Part shown: piece after piece, positions 13,740 through 50,320 of the stretch
Position numbering within the stretch: the first letter of the stretch is position 1
How the letters are laid out: each line of letters opens with the position of its first letter
NCBI RefSeq assembly: GCF_026213295.1
Contig: NC_079414.1
Coordinates: forward strand, 10,317,075 to 10,381,074
Direction: 5' to 3'
DNA: 64,000 nt
Source: Gadus chalcogrammus
Taxonomy: Eukaryota; Chordata; Actinopteri; Gadiformes; Gadidae
Notes under the pieces: generated by a model
Seen by the model: only the letters and a program-made list of their open reading frames with translations
What the model was told of the DNA's origin: nothing
Databases searched by the model: none
Program-made: the position numbers and the translations under genes

Positions 13740-16700
13740 TTTTGTATACAAAAAGTATGCAAAAGTTCATAAAGAAAAACGTAACATGTGGATTTTCCAT
13801 CACAATCTCCATTAGGCTCTGATGAGGTAATGCACTGTACGTCATTGATGTTTCTCTCGTAATTATGTTTTCTCAGAATTGCATCATTTGTATTCTTATT
13901 TTAGTTCTCTAGTCTTATCCTCCAGTCATTCGAGCTTCGAACGATTCACTTCTACACCTCAATTAAGGAGTCTCTGTTTATCTAAAGGTCTTCACCTATC
14001 TGGGTGTTGTTGAGATTTATTTTGCTCTGCTCAGTGGTTTTTAGGAGTTGAAACGTGGATGCGCCAAACTAACTCCATATTTTACGGTCCCCTGCCTCAC
14101 TTTAGATTAAAGAACCAACTCATATATGATGTAAATAGCACAACATGTGTCCCCCTTCTCCCAAATCCAGATTGTTTTTTAACTTCGGAGAACAGGCAAG
14201 AAATATAACGGAGACTACGTCTGAGAATCAATAGCACCAACGTCAATCTTTAAAGAATTGCTCTGTGGTTTTGTGTTGCACCTCCTGCTGTTCTCTAGGA
14301 GATCGCTCAACTCTTGAATTATATCTCTACAGATCTCTCCATCTCTGTCTATATTTCTCTCCCTTCCCTTTTGCCAGCTCTCTCCATCTTTTCTGCTCCA
14401 TCTTTCTCCATCTCTTCCTCAATCTCTCTCCCCACATCTCCTCATATTTCTTCCACCCTCTCTCAAGAACTCCAGCTCCCACTTAACCTCACTCTTTCTC
14501 TATATCCCACTACATCATCTCTCTCTCCATCGTTCATTTTCCATCTCAGTGATGCTCAAGGGACCTGCATTTGAATTGGCCATCCACACATTGTTCATTA
14601 CTCATTGCTAATTCAGTCATTTGTTAATTCAACCAAATGTAATTTGATTAAAATCTCCTGCCAGCAATATCGTAATCACAAGACATCCCAGTACTGGAAG
14701 TCAAGGTTAACCAGAAACCAACGTCTCCATCATTTAATTGATGGTTATTGAACCAATTTAAATTTTCTAATGTGAAGTATCTGGTAGGAGAATATATGTG
14801 ATAAGTGATGCGTGCAAGTGAAGGATTTAATTGAGCGGAACAGCCTCCTTCCTCACTCACCGATGACAGGTAAATCGTTATTAGGGGTCAAGTGTTATTG
14901 TGATCTGAAAGCATCATTAGTCAAACCAGATGTTCTCAATTATGTAAATTAACGTGAGTAATGGTGATATTGAAATAAACCAGTGAAACCGGAGATGCTT
15001 AATGTCATTTATTTGTTATTGGCTCGCCACAACGCAACACACACCTTTGGATTTCGTTTTTGAAATTGAATTTTTGGTACAGGATTCCCAATATTGCAGC
15101 AGACAGTAGTAGCACAACGACAGACAAACAATTCAAAGAAAACAGGTATAGAATAGTTTTAATCCCTCTGCCCACCCTAACTAGGATTCCTCCCCCGTAA
15201 CCATTCTGATCAGACCGCCCCCCACACTTTACATCAGGCCTCTCTCCATAAAGCCCCAATTTCATCACCATCCTTTAGATGGAATAGCGTGGTAGCAAGG
15301 AGAGAGATTACTCACTGTGTGATTTTGACTGTCTTCTACAATTATTTTAGCTTGTCAGCCTGCGAGACGGAAAAAATGCTGAAATATTGATGTCACTTAT
15401 TCTACTACCATATTAAGGTGTTCCTCAAACGTGGCTACCACTTGTGTCCATCCAATTTTTCATCAATTTTATTCCCAGAAACAAGCATGTACGCCATCTG
15501 GTCTTATGCTCTTGTTGGTCTCTCTCGTCTCTGTTGATTCCACTTATTCCTACTGAGGGCTGCGTGGGGGGGGGGGGGGATGTGGCTCGGTTCGATCTGC
15601 CAGAGGCTAGGTCTTAGGTCAAGATAAGCCTCCATCCAGCTCTCCGTCCCTACGTTATTTCGACGTTTTCATCTTCAATCTATTCTCGGAGAAGGAAGGT
15701 CAATCGTATCTCCCACCTCCCCTCATTAAAGGGATAATGGAATTTTATGTCAACAAATGTGGAACTCAAGCCTTCCTGTCACATCTTGCAACATAAATGG
15801 ACGTCACTGATTGGCATCTCAGAGCTCCTGCGGTTTTTCGATCCCTTCTAATAGTTCTCAGCAGAACAAACGGAGCAAAAAGTCCAAGGCACAGATACAA
15901 TGTGTAAAAAGGAACCAGAGACAGAAGATATGGGCCGTGTTGGAGACCGAGAGCGTACTATCGGTACCTTCTGTTATTAAAGGGCAGTATGGTAGACAGA
16001 TGAGATGATGAGGGGAATAACACAGATGCATCAGGAAGGCTGGATGTATTAACGTGTTTACCTTCAGTTGTTGACATGCCGAGTGGAGAAATATTTTTTA
16101 CGCGACAAATGCAATTCAGTAGGAAGGAAGACAAATATAAACAGCTTTATTCTCACTTGTCCACCTCTGCCCTTGATCTGATCTGAAGGCCAGCCCTGGG
16201 CTCGGCGAATGATATTTATTGATCCAAATTTTCTATTCACCTGTTTCAGACCAGTGTGTAATGTCTACAAAAAGGAAAAAGAGACATTCCATGCTATTAA
16301 CTTGTTTATTCCTCATTTCTTTGGAGAAGGAGTAGGGCTGTTGCAACAAAAAAAATTCTATCTATCTAAATAGATTGGTTGGTAGAACGTCCTCCACAAA
16401 ACCATCATTGATTTAACAAGCCCTCATCAACTGTGGGAGCAGAAATTTTGGACTGCGTGATTTTTCCTCACTAGGCCTTTGAATTGCTTCTTTATCAAAT
16501 GCGCTTTGCTTTTAATAGAATATCACTCAATATCAACAATTTTGTGTGCGCTCGCACTCTCACTGTCACACTCTCTCTCTCACATGCACACACACACAAT
16601 TATATTATTTAAATAACAATGAGCAGAATGGAAAATTGGACAGGTGCTAATTATATATTATTATCGGTGCAGGGTGGACCTTGCTTCAAGCCACCTAGGC

Positions 16701-17935
16701 GGCTGCCAGCCTCTTACGGGGCTGGTGAACATCACCACCCAGGGTTGGGATGTTAAAAGCCAATTTATTGACGAGGTCTGCATATGGTCTGGTGCACCTT
16801 GTTGCCATGTAGGAGATTACTTACTCTCGAGTGTGTGTGGTGACGTCTGGTTTAACCTGTGTACACAGATTACCCAATGTGCAATTGGGGTGCTTAAACC
16901 AGCCATCCACACACAGTCACACATATATAAAAGTAAACACTGCTTGCAAAGACCACCTATAAAACATTCCACCATAATGTGTTCTGTTTACAGTCATATC
17001 CCTAAATATTAAATAGGTCCGGAATTTACACAAAACCTTTAATGCGGTTCGAAATGCTATCCCAATAATCGTTGTCCACTCATAAATCCTCAACTCTCTT
17101 TTATCAACCCCATAATCACAATGAGATGGATCAATAGCGAAATATCACCTCACTTATCTTAATAGCTTATATATATTTAGCATTCATATTATCAGTACTG
17201 ACGATTAACTTCACAATTCCTGCTCAGTTCAAAAGTTGTTCTAAACGTTTTCCCATGCTGTGTGAGCACAGTTTGTGTTTGGTTAACTTGGGGGTTTGTA
17301 GCTGGGTCTCCATGGGAGTACAGACTTTCTGGCCTGTTGTTGTGCCATCATGTTGGAGGTCCAGCCTTGAGCGAAGCACGCTTGTGTTGCTGTTTGTATA
17401 AATTCCCTCACAGTGTGCCGTAGTTCAAAACAACACTCTTGAGCTCTATTCCACAAGAAAAATAACTGCAATCAAAAAATGTTTCTTTAGGTCACCCTGT
17501 TGAGAACAGATAAACATGGCTTTCTGTCTCTGGTTGACCAGCAGGTCACCAAATAAAGGCCTGCAGACATTACAAGTTAATTAACTAACAACTGAAGACA
17601 AAATAGTTTTCCCGAACCTGTGTTCAAACTCTGGTTGGAGTTTACATAAACCTCTACCTTCTGTCTTCTGCTCAGATTTCAATGTGAAGTACTTTATATT
17701 TTCTGTCAATTAAAACATTTTATGTTCCTTAACCTATAATACGTGTTATTGATGAGGCCTAATATTTCGACTATTGCAACATAGTAATTTAAGTGTGGGA
17801 TAAGCATAGTTCTTCATTAACTCCTGGAATGCAGGCGCAGCATGGTTAAATCCTTAACCCTCACTTATTTTTTACTCACATTAACAACTATTGGCCAAGA
17901 ACACAGTGCTGCGTGCGCACACACTTCCTGGTCTG
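13740..17935. other. Intergenic, no gene seen
   Basis: About 4.2 kb of AT-rich unique-looking sequence with CT-rich patches (14330-14540), a G12 run at about 15567-15579 and short CT/CA tracts near 16560-16600. Open frames are below 125 codons and show no conserved motif or splice context. I looked for CENPE motor-domain motifs, because CENPE lies here in mammals, and found none. Confidence 0.6.
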
Positions 17936-17939
17936 TAGC

Positions 17940-18022
17940 CAATGACAGAGCCGGAAAATTTGCTAGCGAAGCTACTGCCACTGTGTGAACTTTGACTCAC
18001 TGTTGGACTGACAGAGCAAAAG
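17940..18022 (+). promoter_or_regulatory. bdh2: Candidate bdh2 promoter / non-coding first exon
   Basis: A non-coding exon ending gagcaaaag with donor gtaggc at 18023 would join the acceptor tcatctag (ending 18481) eight bases before the bdh2 ATG. Mammalian BDH2 also has a non-coding first exon. The left limit is arbitrary and no TATA box is evident. This is an inference from splice motifs only. Confidence 0.3.
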
Positions 18023-18489
18023 GTAGGCAAGTAAACGTAAACTCTTACAAAACCTATAATGAAGTACGGTTATAAAATGTTCATTCGCCAATGTTGTATG
18101 TGGATGCACCAGTGTTGGCTACGTTAAGTAATTTGAAGACAAAGCAAAGGAGAATGTTGCTGCAGGCTTACGTTGGCAATCATACCTCTAAAAATAATGT
18201 ATGCAATCCGACATGATTGATGTAGAAAGTCCCAAAGGGAACAGCTATAAATTGGTATACATGTGGAAAAGTTAGAACAAAGAAGGCAAATCCTGAAAAA
18301 TAAGAAAAAATGGGCATGCACATACGCACATCACATTCATAACTGGCATGTAAATCATTGATATCAATAAATGATTTATTTTTATGGTTCCCACTTATGT
18401 TTTTCACGATCACACCTTCACCTTGCTACTAATGCATCACGTGTCTCATGTTGCTGTTACTGTTGTTGTTTAATCATCTAGGACGCGCC

Positions 18490-32033
<13,544 letters not shown>

Positions 32034-32250
32034 AGTTTCTGAACCATTCCTTTCTAATAACTACTTCAAATCCCTATTTGAAGGCGTTTTACAATTATTC
32101 ATCTAACCCATGAATAATATAATTATAATACTACAATTTCCACAGAGATATGATTTCAACCTGTTTACCTACCTTTACTTGTTTGAAGCTGAATTGTCAA
32201 TTTAACACAATCGTGCCACAAAGGAGTTGTCAATTTGTCAAAAAACATTT

Positions 32251-32271
32251 AATAAATTTATTTTGAATAAA
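32251..32271 (+). promoter_or_regulatory. bdh2: bdh2 polyadenylation signals
   Basis: Two AATAAA hexamers (32251-32256 and 32266-32271) lie about 220 bp after the bdh2 stop codon. They are the first good candidates and imply a short 3' UTR. Confidence 0.55.
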
Positions 32272-32363
32272 CCAACCGGTAACAACGTATTAGAGATTCC
32301 CACACTTTAGTTTCTACTAATGATCTTGGAAGCTGAGTAGTACTAGAGAATTACAGACAAACA

Positions 32364-32424
32364 TCCATGCACCCACACATCCATGCACCCACATCCATGC
32401 ACCCACACATCCATGCACCCACCC
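32364..32424 (+). repeat. Minisatellite, acatccatgcacccac units
   Basis: About four units of 12-16 bp (acatccatgcacccac, with and without an extra ac) lie between bdh2 and slc9b2. Confidence 0.8.
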
Positions 32425-32439
32425 ACATCACCCACCACT

Positions 32440-32545
32440 AATCCCGCTCATTTCTGCTCGCAGTCGCATGTCGATTCGTAGGACCAACTTGTTTCTCATG
32501 AAGCCTCAACCTATGTCGCAATGGTGGAAAATCTCGCACAATGAG
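32440..32545 (+). promoter_or_regulatory. Candidate slc9b2 promoter region / 5' non-coding exon
   Basis: A strong donor (gag/gtaagt at 32546) ends a stretch that could be the first exon of the slc9b2-like gene. It would join the good acceptor tcctgattaaacag (ending 33640), leaving the coding start at 33784 in the second exon. A small upstream frame (ATG at 32468) is open up to the donor; I do not recognise its product. The left limit is a guess. Confidence 0.3.
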
Positions 32546-33783
32546 GTAAGTTTACCTTAGCCTTTTCACATATTTACTTTGAATTCAACCGTGTATGTCG
32601 CGGTGTCACCTTTTGTGTCACCGTTGTGCGTTGGACTTGAGCTCTCAGCTGCTGTAACTACAGCCAAGCCGGTTGCCACACCACGGGGCGGAAGATATGA
32701 GCTAATCAGATGGTTGTAAATGGCTAGAAATGTCAACGGTGGCTACTGTTAACCTCGCATGTGGCATTTCGCCTCACCGAGCCTTATCAAAATTCAAACA
32801 ATGCCAACGTGGGTTACGTGTTGCTTTTTGATTACGATGACTGCACCCGTAGCTTGACAGATAGGCTAGCGTTGCTTGAACTTGAGGGGAGAGGACGAAT
32901 GGTAGTGTTATCCCGGTCTACCGTAACGCAACTTCGTGTCTCTTGTTTCACATGAGCTGCGTACGCCAATTCAAAGTATCTCGAGCGAGAATGATTACAC
33001 CAAGCAAGAATAACAACTACAAGGAGTTTGAATGTGGAGTTTCTTTAGAATGGGAAAATGCAATATCCGAAACGTTTTATGGAAACGGATATCCCTCTAC
33101 CGGAAGTCCCACCCTCTCCCGTTAATAACCCTTATTGGAGCATCCCGTTAGTTGCGTCCCCTGCGAGAAGAACGCCTGGGAACCGGGACGAATGTAGATT
33201 AGACTCGATTTGGGCCATATGGTCATGTCACGCTATAAGCGTTGATTAGTGTGCGCTCCTCTTCACAATTGGATTAGTTTAAAGTCTGTTGCGACGACCG
33301 TTATTAGCATTTGGCGATCGCTTAAACAATTTTTGTTCTCAGCCTTAACTTGGTCTGAACTGGTAATGGGAGGTTAAGAGCTCTGGAAAGCGAGGCAAGC
33401 ATTGATGACTCCAAAGGGCTTAACATTCTCGGCTGTTGAGAAATGTGAGGGATTTTATGAATTTTTCAAGATGAGAGCTCATTGTATTGGTCATGAATAC
33501 CATGAGCATATCGAGGATGCAACATGATCTGCACGCAAGGCTTGTACACTAGTACGATGTAATTTCCTTCAGTTGCAGTTAATAGTATCTCCAGCGTCAT
33601 TAAGTCAATACGTCTTGTTCCTTTCCTCCTGATTAAACAGGTGACGAACACGTTGGACCGTGAGACATTTTCTTATACAGGTGCATAGCCGGAAAGGTAC
33701 CGCCCATCGATGGCCAATCACTCGCCTCCTGGCTTTCTGTGTTAAAAAGGTGAAGGATTCTTGAGATACTACAGCTACCTGCC

Positions 33784-45194
<11,411 letters not shown>

Positions 45195-45926
45195 GTACAC
45201 TACGTCATGAGAGTGCTGCAACCATTTCTTATTCATAATGGATGTAACCAAAAGGAAAGAAAGTGTTTACCTATGTTGTAGTTAGTTGGAGGCTATGTGG
45301 TTAAAAACAAAACTCAATTTTATTTTTTATTAAACGGTTACAAGGCCATTACGAATCCACTGTTATGCAACTGAAATGCAATCATTTATGAATATATTTT
45401 TAACTACTGATATTCTCTTAGCAGAAAGAGCTATAGTTGGAAGCAAATACAATAAGCTGACATTTGAATGGCGTACTTATTCTTTTCACTGTTTTGTATT
45501 TAAGACAATGTACTAGGTTTTTTTTCTACATTGTTTTATCAGATTTTACAGATTAGTAAACATTAGTGGTTTTATACTTGGTATTTCCCAGCTACGGGTT
45601 TTTTGTTTATTTTAATTACAAATGAGATTGCGATTCTGAATTAGCGGGAAAAAAAATCAATCATTTTTTAAATAAATAAATGAATAAGACATTTGTTTTC
45701 AGTAATACCCAAACAATTTGTTCATGATATCCAAGATGTTCATTTCATTATATCTAAAAAAGCTTTTTCCCCACTTGCAATGTTTTAGTTTATCTGGATT
45801 CTTTGAAAATCATGCAGTCTTTTTATATTCATAATTTACATGTTCTCGTACAACTAATCTGTTATGTCTAGCTGTTATTTATGAAAAAAGTTCAGGAAAT
45901 ATGTTGAGCTTTATATCGAAACAAAA

Positions 45927-45932
45927 AATAAA
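45927..45932 (+). promoter_or_regulatory. slc9b2: Candidate slc9b2 polyadenylation signal
   Basis: AATAAA lies 0.73 kb after the stop codon in an AT-rich 3' UTR. Another AATAAA-like site lies near 46073. The region between 45195 and 46824 separates two convergent genes. Confidence 0.35.
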
Positions 45933-46051
45933 CATGTCCAAACTGTACCAAAACTTGACGTGTCAAATGTTTGTTTCACAAGGTATATGGTCCAAGAAAC
46001 AACACAATGATGGTTTACTTTCACAAAAGTTCATTTAGAAATGGCCAGATC

Positions 46052-46057
46052 TTTATT
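46052..46057 (-). promoter_or_regulatory. cisd2: Candidate cisd2 polyadenylation signal
   Basis: TTTATT on the plus strand (AATAAA on the minus strand) about 770 bp downstream of the cisd2 stop. Other TTTATT-like sites exist nearer, so the choice is uncertain. Confidence 0.25.
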
Positions 46058-46824
46058 TTGTGTCGATAAGAAAATAAAAGTGCTACAATACCAGTTATCT
46101 ACATGTGTTGATTTGATGATGACAATACTTACAGCGAAATTTTAACTGAACGACTGCAAGACAAAAGTAAGATGCATGGAAACACAAATCACTAATTTGG
46201 AATAACGGTTTCTTCCAGTCATTAGTCATGATAGTAAACACAAAATAGTTTGACAAGCTTAACCAAGTGATGAAGGCAACTAATTTGACAATAGGTTGTA
46301 AACAAATCTATATTTTTAAGGACATGAAAATATGGAGTAGATTCAAGCAATAACTTAAGAGTATATTTATGTAAAGACCTAAAGCAGACTCCAAATGAAC
46401 CCTGTCGTTGATGTTAAAAAATTCTAAATAAATCCTCATGTTTATATAATATATCAAACAAGAAAAGAAAGTATGAAATGTACAGTACGTAGTGCAAAAG
46501 CCCATTGGAAGTCCATATCTAAACATAAGACAAACCTACATTTAAATTCATCATTGGCAATAACAAGCAATTGGAACTGCATTTAAGTTGTCCCCTTTGA
46601 GTGTTCCCATAGTTTGGAACAGCAAGAATCGTCCTGTAGGCATTTAAATTAAGATGCACAAAGTAGGCAGAGAAGTGTGTCGTTCTATGAACATGTGGAA
46701 CAGTGATGTATATAACGTAACTAAGAATAAATGATGACAACAAAACAAAAAGATACAAATTGAAAAAGTTCTGATCTAGAAGACTGAAGACACAGGTTAG
46801 TTCAAGGGGCGGTTGCACAGGTGT

Positions 46825-46914
46825 TTATAGGATCTTCTTCTTCAGTATGAGGGGGCCCACGTTGTCTCCCGTTAGCTCGTTGTGCTTTATGTGGGATTTG
46901 TCACAAACAGGAAA
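46825..46914 (-). CDS. cisd2: cisd2 last coding exon (CDGSH iron-sulfur domain protein 2)
   Basis: On the minus strand, an acceptor gtttcag (46915-46921) opens a 29-codon exon reading [18 protein letters not shown], then [11 protein letters not shown] and TAA (46825-46827). This is the C-terminal end of CISD2 (NAF-1), an ER / mitochondrial-contact membrane protein that holds a 2Fe-2S cluster with three Cys and one His and is linked to Wolfram syndrome type 2 in people. The last Cys and the His ligand are both here; the usual CDGSH reads CDKSH, a Gly-to-Lys change. The membrane anchor and first two Cys are in upstream exons that should lie at higher coordinates. None is found up to the gap at 48517, so the gene is incomplete here. 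It converges with slc9b2, as in human. Confidence 0.9.
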   Translation of the reverse strand, partial: FPVCDKSHIKHNELTGDNVGPLILKKKIL

Positions 46915-47089
46915 CTGAAACACAAAGCACGCTCTATTACGATACACTGTAAAGCACGACATGTGCACAAGCCAAATTGAGTTCACATATTATTCCATGT
47001 CTTATCTCGGATCAAGCAGTCCTACGTTATAGCAGAACTTCTGGGGGGAGACGCCCCCGAGCCAGGGCCTGAAACCTAAGACCTTAAGG

Positions 47090-47509
47090 CAGGGGTTCTC
47101 AAAGTTTGGACAGATGAGGGCCAATTTAGGAACCCAAAATTTGACTGAGGGCCGCCAAAACGATTCAGGCGGGAAACGCCGTAAGCATCCCAGTGGTGAA
47201 GAAAAACATTGTGGCCGGACCTCCGGGAGTGAGGTCAAGTGAGGTCTAAATCACGAAACTGAGGTTCATCCTTTCAAAGTAATTTAAAGTCGGATTAAGA
47301 CTAACAAATGTAACAGGATTTAATTGAAAGCTACTTTTCTCTTCTATATTATTTACTTTTGTTTAAATTAATATTGATAATATAATAATTAAAAAATATA
47401 TATATTAAAATCATTTTTCTTTTTACTTTCATCTGTATGTCATTGCGGGCCGCCAGGAATGTTTCTGCGGGCCGCCATTGGCCCACGGGCCGCACTTTGA
47501 GAACCAATG
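47090..47509. mobile_element. hAT-like MITE in cisd2 intron
   Basis: The left end CAGGGGTTCTCAAAGT is mirrored by actttgagaaccaatg at the right, with gggccgcc-rich inner ends. The flanks ccttaagg (47082-47089) and ctttaaga (47510-47517) match at six of eight bases, suggesting a decayed 8-bp target duplication. Confidence 0.7.
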
Positions 47510-47950
47510 CTTTAAGAGTTCGAGTGTCCTGTTAAAGCGAGGTCTTCTACCTCAAAAGTTTGGCTAACCTAATCCAAATCAGTAGTGATTAACTTCCTCA
47601 AACACCCACTGTCAAATAAATCACAGACTTTTTCTCTATACAAAGTACGCCGAGTTGGGACTTGCAGTCCCGTCATTCTGCAGTTTGAACCGCAGCATAC
47701 TTGATATCACCATCTGCGGTCGCTTGGCAACACTCTGGTTATCCTCCCCCAATAAAACAAAATATGATATATAAAAAACACCCGGCCTCTGCGTTTCATT
47801 TGAAAGATAAGAATGCATGTATCCCCATACTTAAGAGTGTTTGAGTTTGTTAAAAGATCTGTAGCCTACACATAGAAATCGAATGAAATTAGACAAAAAA
47901 GCACGTTACGAAAATGTTACGAAATGCCTTCTGGGATACTTGGCTGTCCC

Positions 47951-48325
47951 CAGTGTTTCCCCTAGATTGTTTTGTAGCAGTGGTGCTGTGAGTTGGTAAC
48001 CCGCTAGGGAATCCGGGGGCAAGCCCCCACCCACCCAGAAGGAACATTTTGAAAAATAACCTTTAAATGGTTACTTCTGGTGAGATTTTTAGGGGAAAAA
48101 TGTACAGATTGAGCTTCCAAATATGAAACACAGAGGGATAGAACAGAGTTAAGGTATCTGCTGAGACCAGATCATTGTGCAAATGTGCCTAGAACTTGAC
48201 AGAAACTTTCACTTCCCTAAAATGAAGTGATGACTGCAGTGGCGCTGACAATCCAGCAGCGCCACTGCAAAAAAATAAATATATAGTGTTTCCCCTACAC
48301 GCTGAATGCATATAGGGGAAACACT
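47951..48325. mobile_element. hAT-like MITE in cisd2 intron
   Basis: It begins CAGTGTTTCCCCTA and ends ataggggaaacact, with gctgtccc directly repeated at both sides (47943-47950 and 48326-48333). The interior holds foldbacks (ccgggggcaagcccccacc; cagtggcgctg ... cagcgccactg at 48238-48268). Confidence 0.8.
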
Positions 48326-48516
48326 GCTGTCCCATGTCCACAGAAGTCACCTCTCCATGCATCCTCGATGTGAGGAGCAAGAACACATCCGGGCAATAGG
48401 TGTGTACTCGACGAGATGCAGACTATTTAACGGAACAGTACTTGTCTGCCACTGATGACATTTTACAAGAAACAGGTACAGACAAGAGAGCAAGAACGCT
48501 ACAGACTGATTGAGAA

Positions 48517-48616
48517 NNNNNNNNNNNNNNNNNNNNNNNNNNNNNNNNNNNNNNNNNNNNNNNNNNNNNNNNNNNNNNNNNNNNNNNNNNNNNNNNNNNN
48601 NNNNNNNNNNNNNNNN
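48517..48616. other. Assembly gap, 100 N
   Basis: Exactly 100 N, a conventional size for a gap of unknown length. The left flank is unique cisd2-intron sequence and the right flank is the C-rich tacr3 array, so the gap joins two unrelated contexts. Confidence 0.99.
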
Positions 48617-49311
48617 CGTCCCCTCCCTCCCGTCCCCTCCCGTCCGTACCCCTTCCCCTCCCGTCCCGTCCGTCCCGTCCCTCCGTACCCTCCCGTCCCG
48701 TCCCCTCCCCTCCCGTCCCTCCGTTCCCGTCCCGTCCCTCTCCGTCCCGTCCCCTCCTCACGTCCCGTCCCCAGTCCCGTCTCCGTCCCGTCCCCTCCCG
48801 CTCCCGTCCCTCCCGTCCCGTCCCGTCCCCTCCCGTCCCGTCCCCTCCCGTCCCGTCCCCTCCCGTCCCGTTCACCTCCCGTCCCGTCCCCTCCCTCCCT
48901 CCCGTCCCGTCCCGTCCCGTCTCCCTCCCGTCCCGCTCCGTCCCCGTCCCCTCCCTCCCGTCCGTCCCGTCCCTCCTCAATGGCTAGTGCCCCGGGCTCC
49001 CTGGTCACGTCCCGTCCCCTCCCGTTCACCCTCCCGTCCCGTCCCCTTCCCCTCCGTCCCCTCCCGTCCCGTCCCGTCCCCTCCCCTCCCATCCCCTCCC
49101 GTCCCTCCCGTCCCGTCCCCTCCCTCCCGTCACGTCCCGTCCCGTCCCCTCCCGTCCCGTCCCGTCCCGTCCCCTCCCGTCCCGTCCCCTCCCCTCCCCT
49201 CCCGTCCCGTCCCGTCCCGTCCCGTCCCGTCCCGTCCCGTCCCGTCCCCGTCCCGTCCCGTCCCGTCCCGTCCCCTCCCGTCCCGTCCCGTCCCGTCCTG
49301 TCCCGTTCCGA
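48617..49311. repeat. C-rich pentanucleotide array, second copy
   Basis: CCCGT/CCCCT units as at 1797-2773, but the left half is irregular (many 4-bp and 9-bp steps). It includes a foreign 30-bp insert near 48978-49007 (aatggctagtgccccggg ...). This looks like poor consensus at a contig end or a divergent array edge. Confidence 0.93.
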
Positions 49312-49327
49312 CCCCCCCACCCCCCAG

Positions 49328-49673
49328 GTTCCGGGCGGGCTTCAAACGTGCGTTCCGCTGGTGTCCGTTCATCAAGGTGTCCAGCTACGACGAGCTGGAG
49401 CTGCGGACCACTCGGCTGCACCCTGCGCGCCAGAGCAGCATGTACACGCTGTCGCGCATGGACACCAGCGTCATGGTGACCTCCGACCCCGCCGACGCTG
49501 ACGGTGCTACCACCACCACCGCCGCCCCCAGGAAGCCACAGCCGCTCGCCGCCCGGAAGAAGAGCTACGTCACCGCGCGGCACGCCGACATCGGCGGGGT
49601 CGGCGACACAAATGGCGGCAGCACCAACGGCGGTGGGGCCGGCGAAGGCATGAAACCCAAGGAGTTCTCCTAA
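49328..49673 (+). CDS. tacr3: tacr3 last coding exon, duplicate copy
   Basis: This 346-bp exon has the same length, acceptor context (cccccag) and stop as 2794-3139, and encodes the same neurokinin-3 receptor tail. One residue differs (Thr to Ala in the DPADxDG stretch) and one codon is synonymous. No penultimate exon precedes it: the array and the N gap lie directly upstream. It is therefore either a piece of a second allele placed here by the assembler or a 5'-truncated duplicate. By itself it cannot encode a receptor. Confidence 0.88.
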
Positions 49674-50314
49674 GCGGCAGGGAGTTTTTTTTTTCTTAAT
49701 TTTGGGGTGATGGAGTGTGTGTGGGTGATGACTGGTTTAAGCGGCCTCACCTGGCCTGCGTCACACTGATTTGGCGCTAGTTGAGGCTGCACACCTGTGG
49801 CGCATTTAGCAATCAATGTGCATCCACAAGTTGAACCAGCCATCACCGCACACACTCTGGGGAAGGATCTCCCGCACGGCAGCGCGTTCCTCCCCTCCTG
49901 CTGTGTGTCATTACATTCAACTCTGACTATAAAACCGGTTCCAGCATCACCATCCTGCTACCTTGTTATGGTTGAGCCCTGTGGCTGGAGAGCGGCGTGT
50001 GCCTAGCCCAGTGCATAAAAGGAGTGTGGATTGTGGCAGCCACCCAGGCGGCTTGTAGCCTGGAAATAGCTGAACAGTGTAGAGCAGTGCAGTGGGTTCA
50101 CTATAGAAATCCAAGTACAATCCATTTTATACAGTACATCGGTGCAGGAGTACAGGCTAGGGTCCCCTGCGTTGATGAGAGCAGCCTGGTAACAATGCAC
50201 TGGCTGGCAGGGCTGATGAGCTCATTTATTTTTCCACTCTGCCACCCGGCTGGATCGATGCTTCACAGGTGTCTTGGTCGTGAGTTTCTCTTGGGTTGAT
50301 GTTGTCCTTTCATG

Positions 50315-50320
50315 AATAAA
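50315..50320 (+). promoter_or_regulatory. tacr3: Candidate tacr3 polyadenylation signal, duplicate copy
   Basis: AATAAA corresponding to 3779-3784. Confidence 0.4.

Noticed and set aside
15005..15271. An 88-codon minus frame with a hydrophobic stretch
   Set aside because: It has no family resemblance, no splice context and no start-site support.
48455..49583. Long frames crossing the N gap into the second array
   Set aside because: They run through unknown bases and simple repeat; only 49328-49673 is coding.
49328..49673. A second functional tacr3 gene
   Set aside because: No other tacr3 exon precedes it and the surroundings are a duplicate next to a gap.
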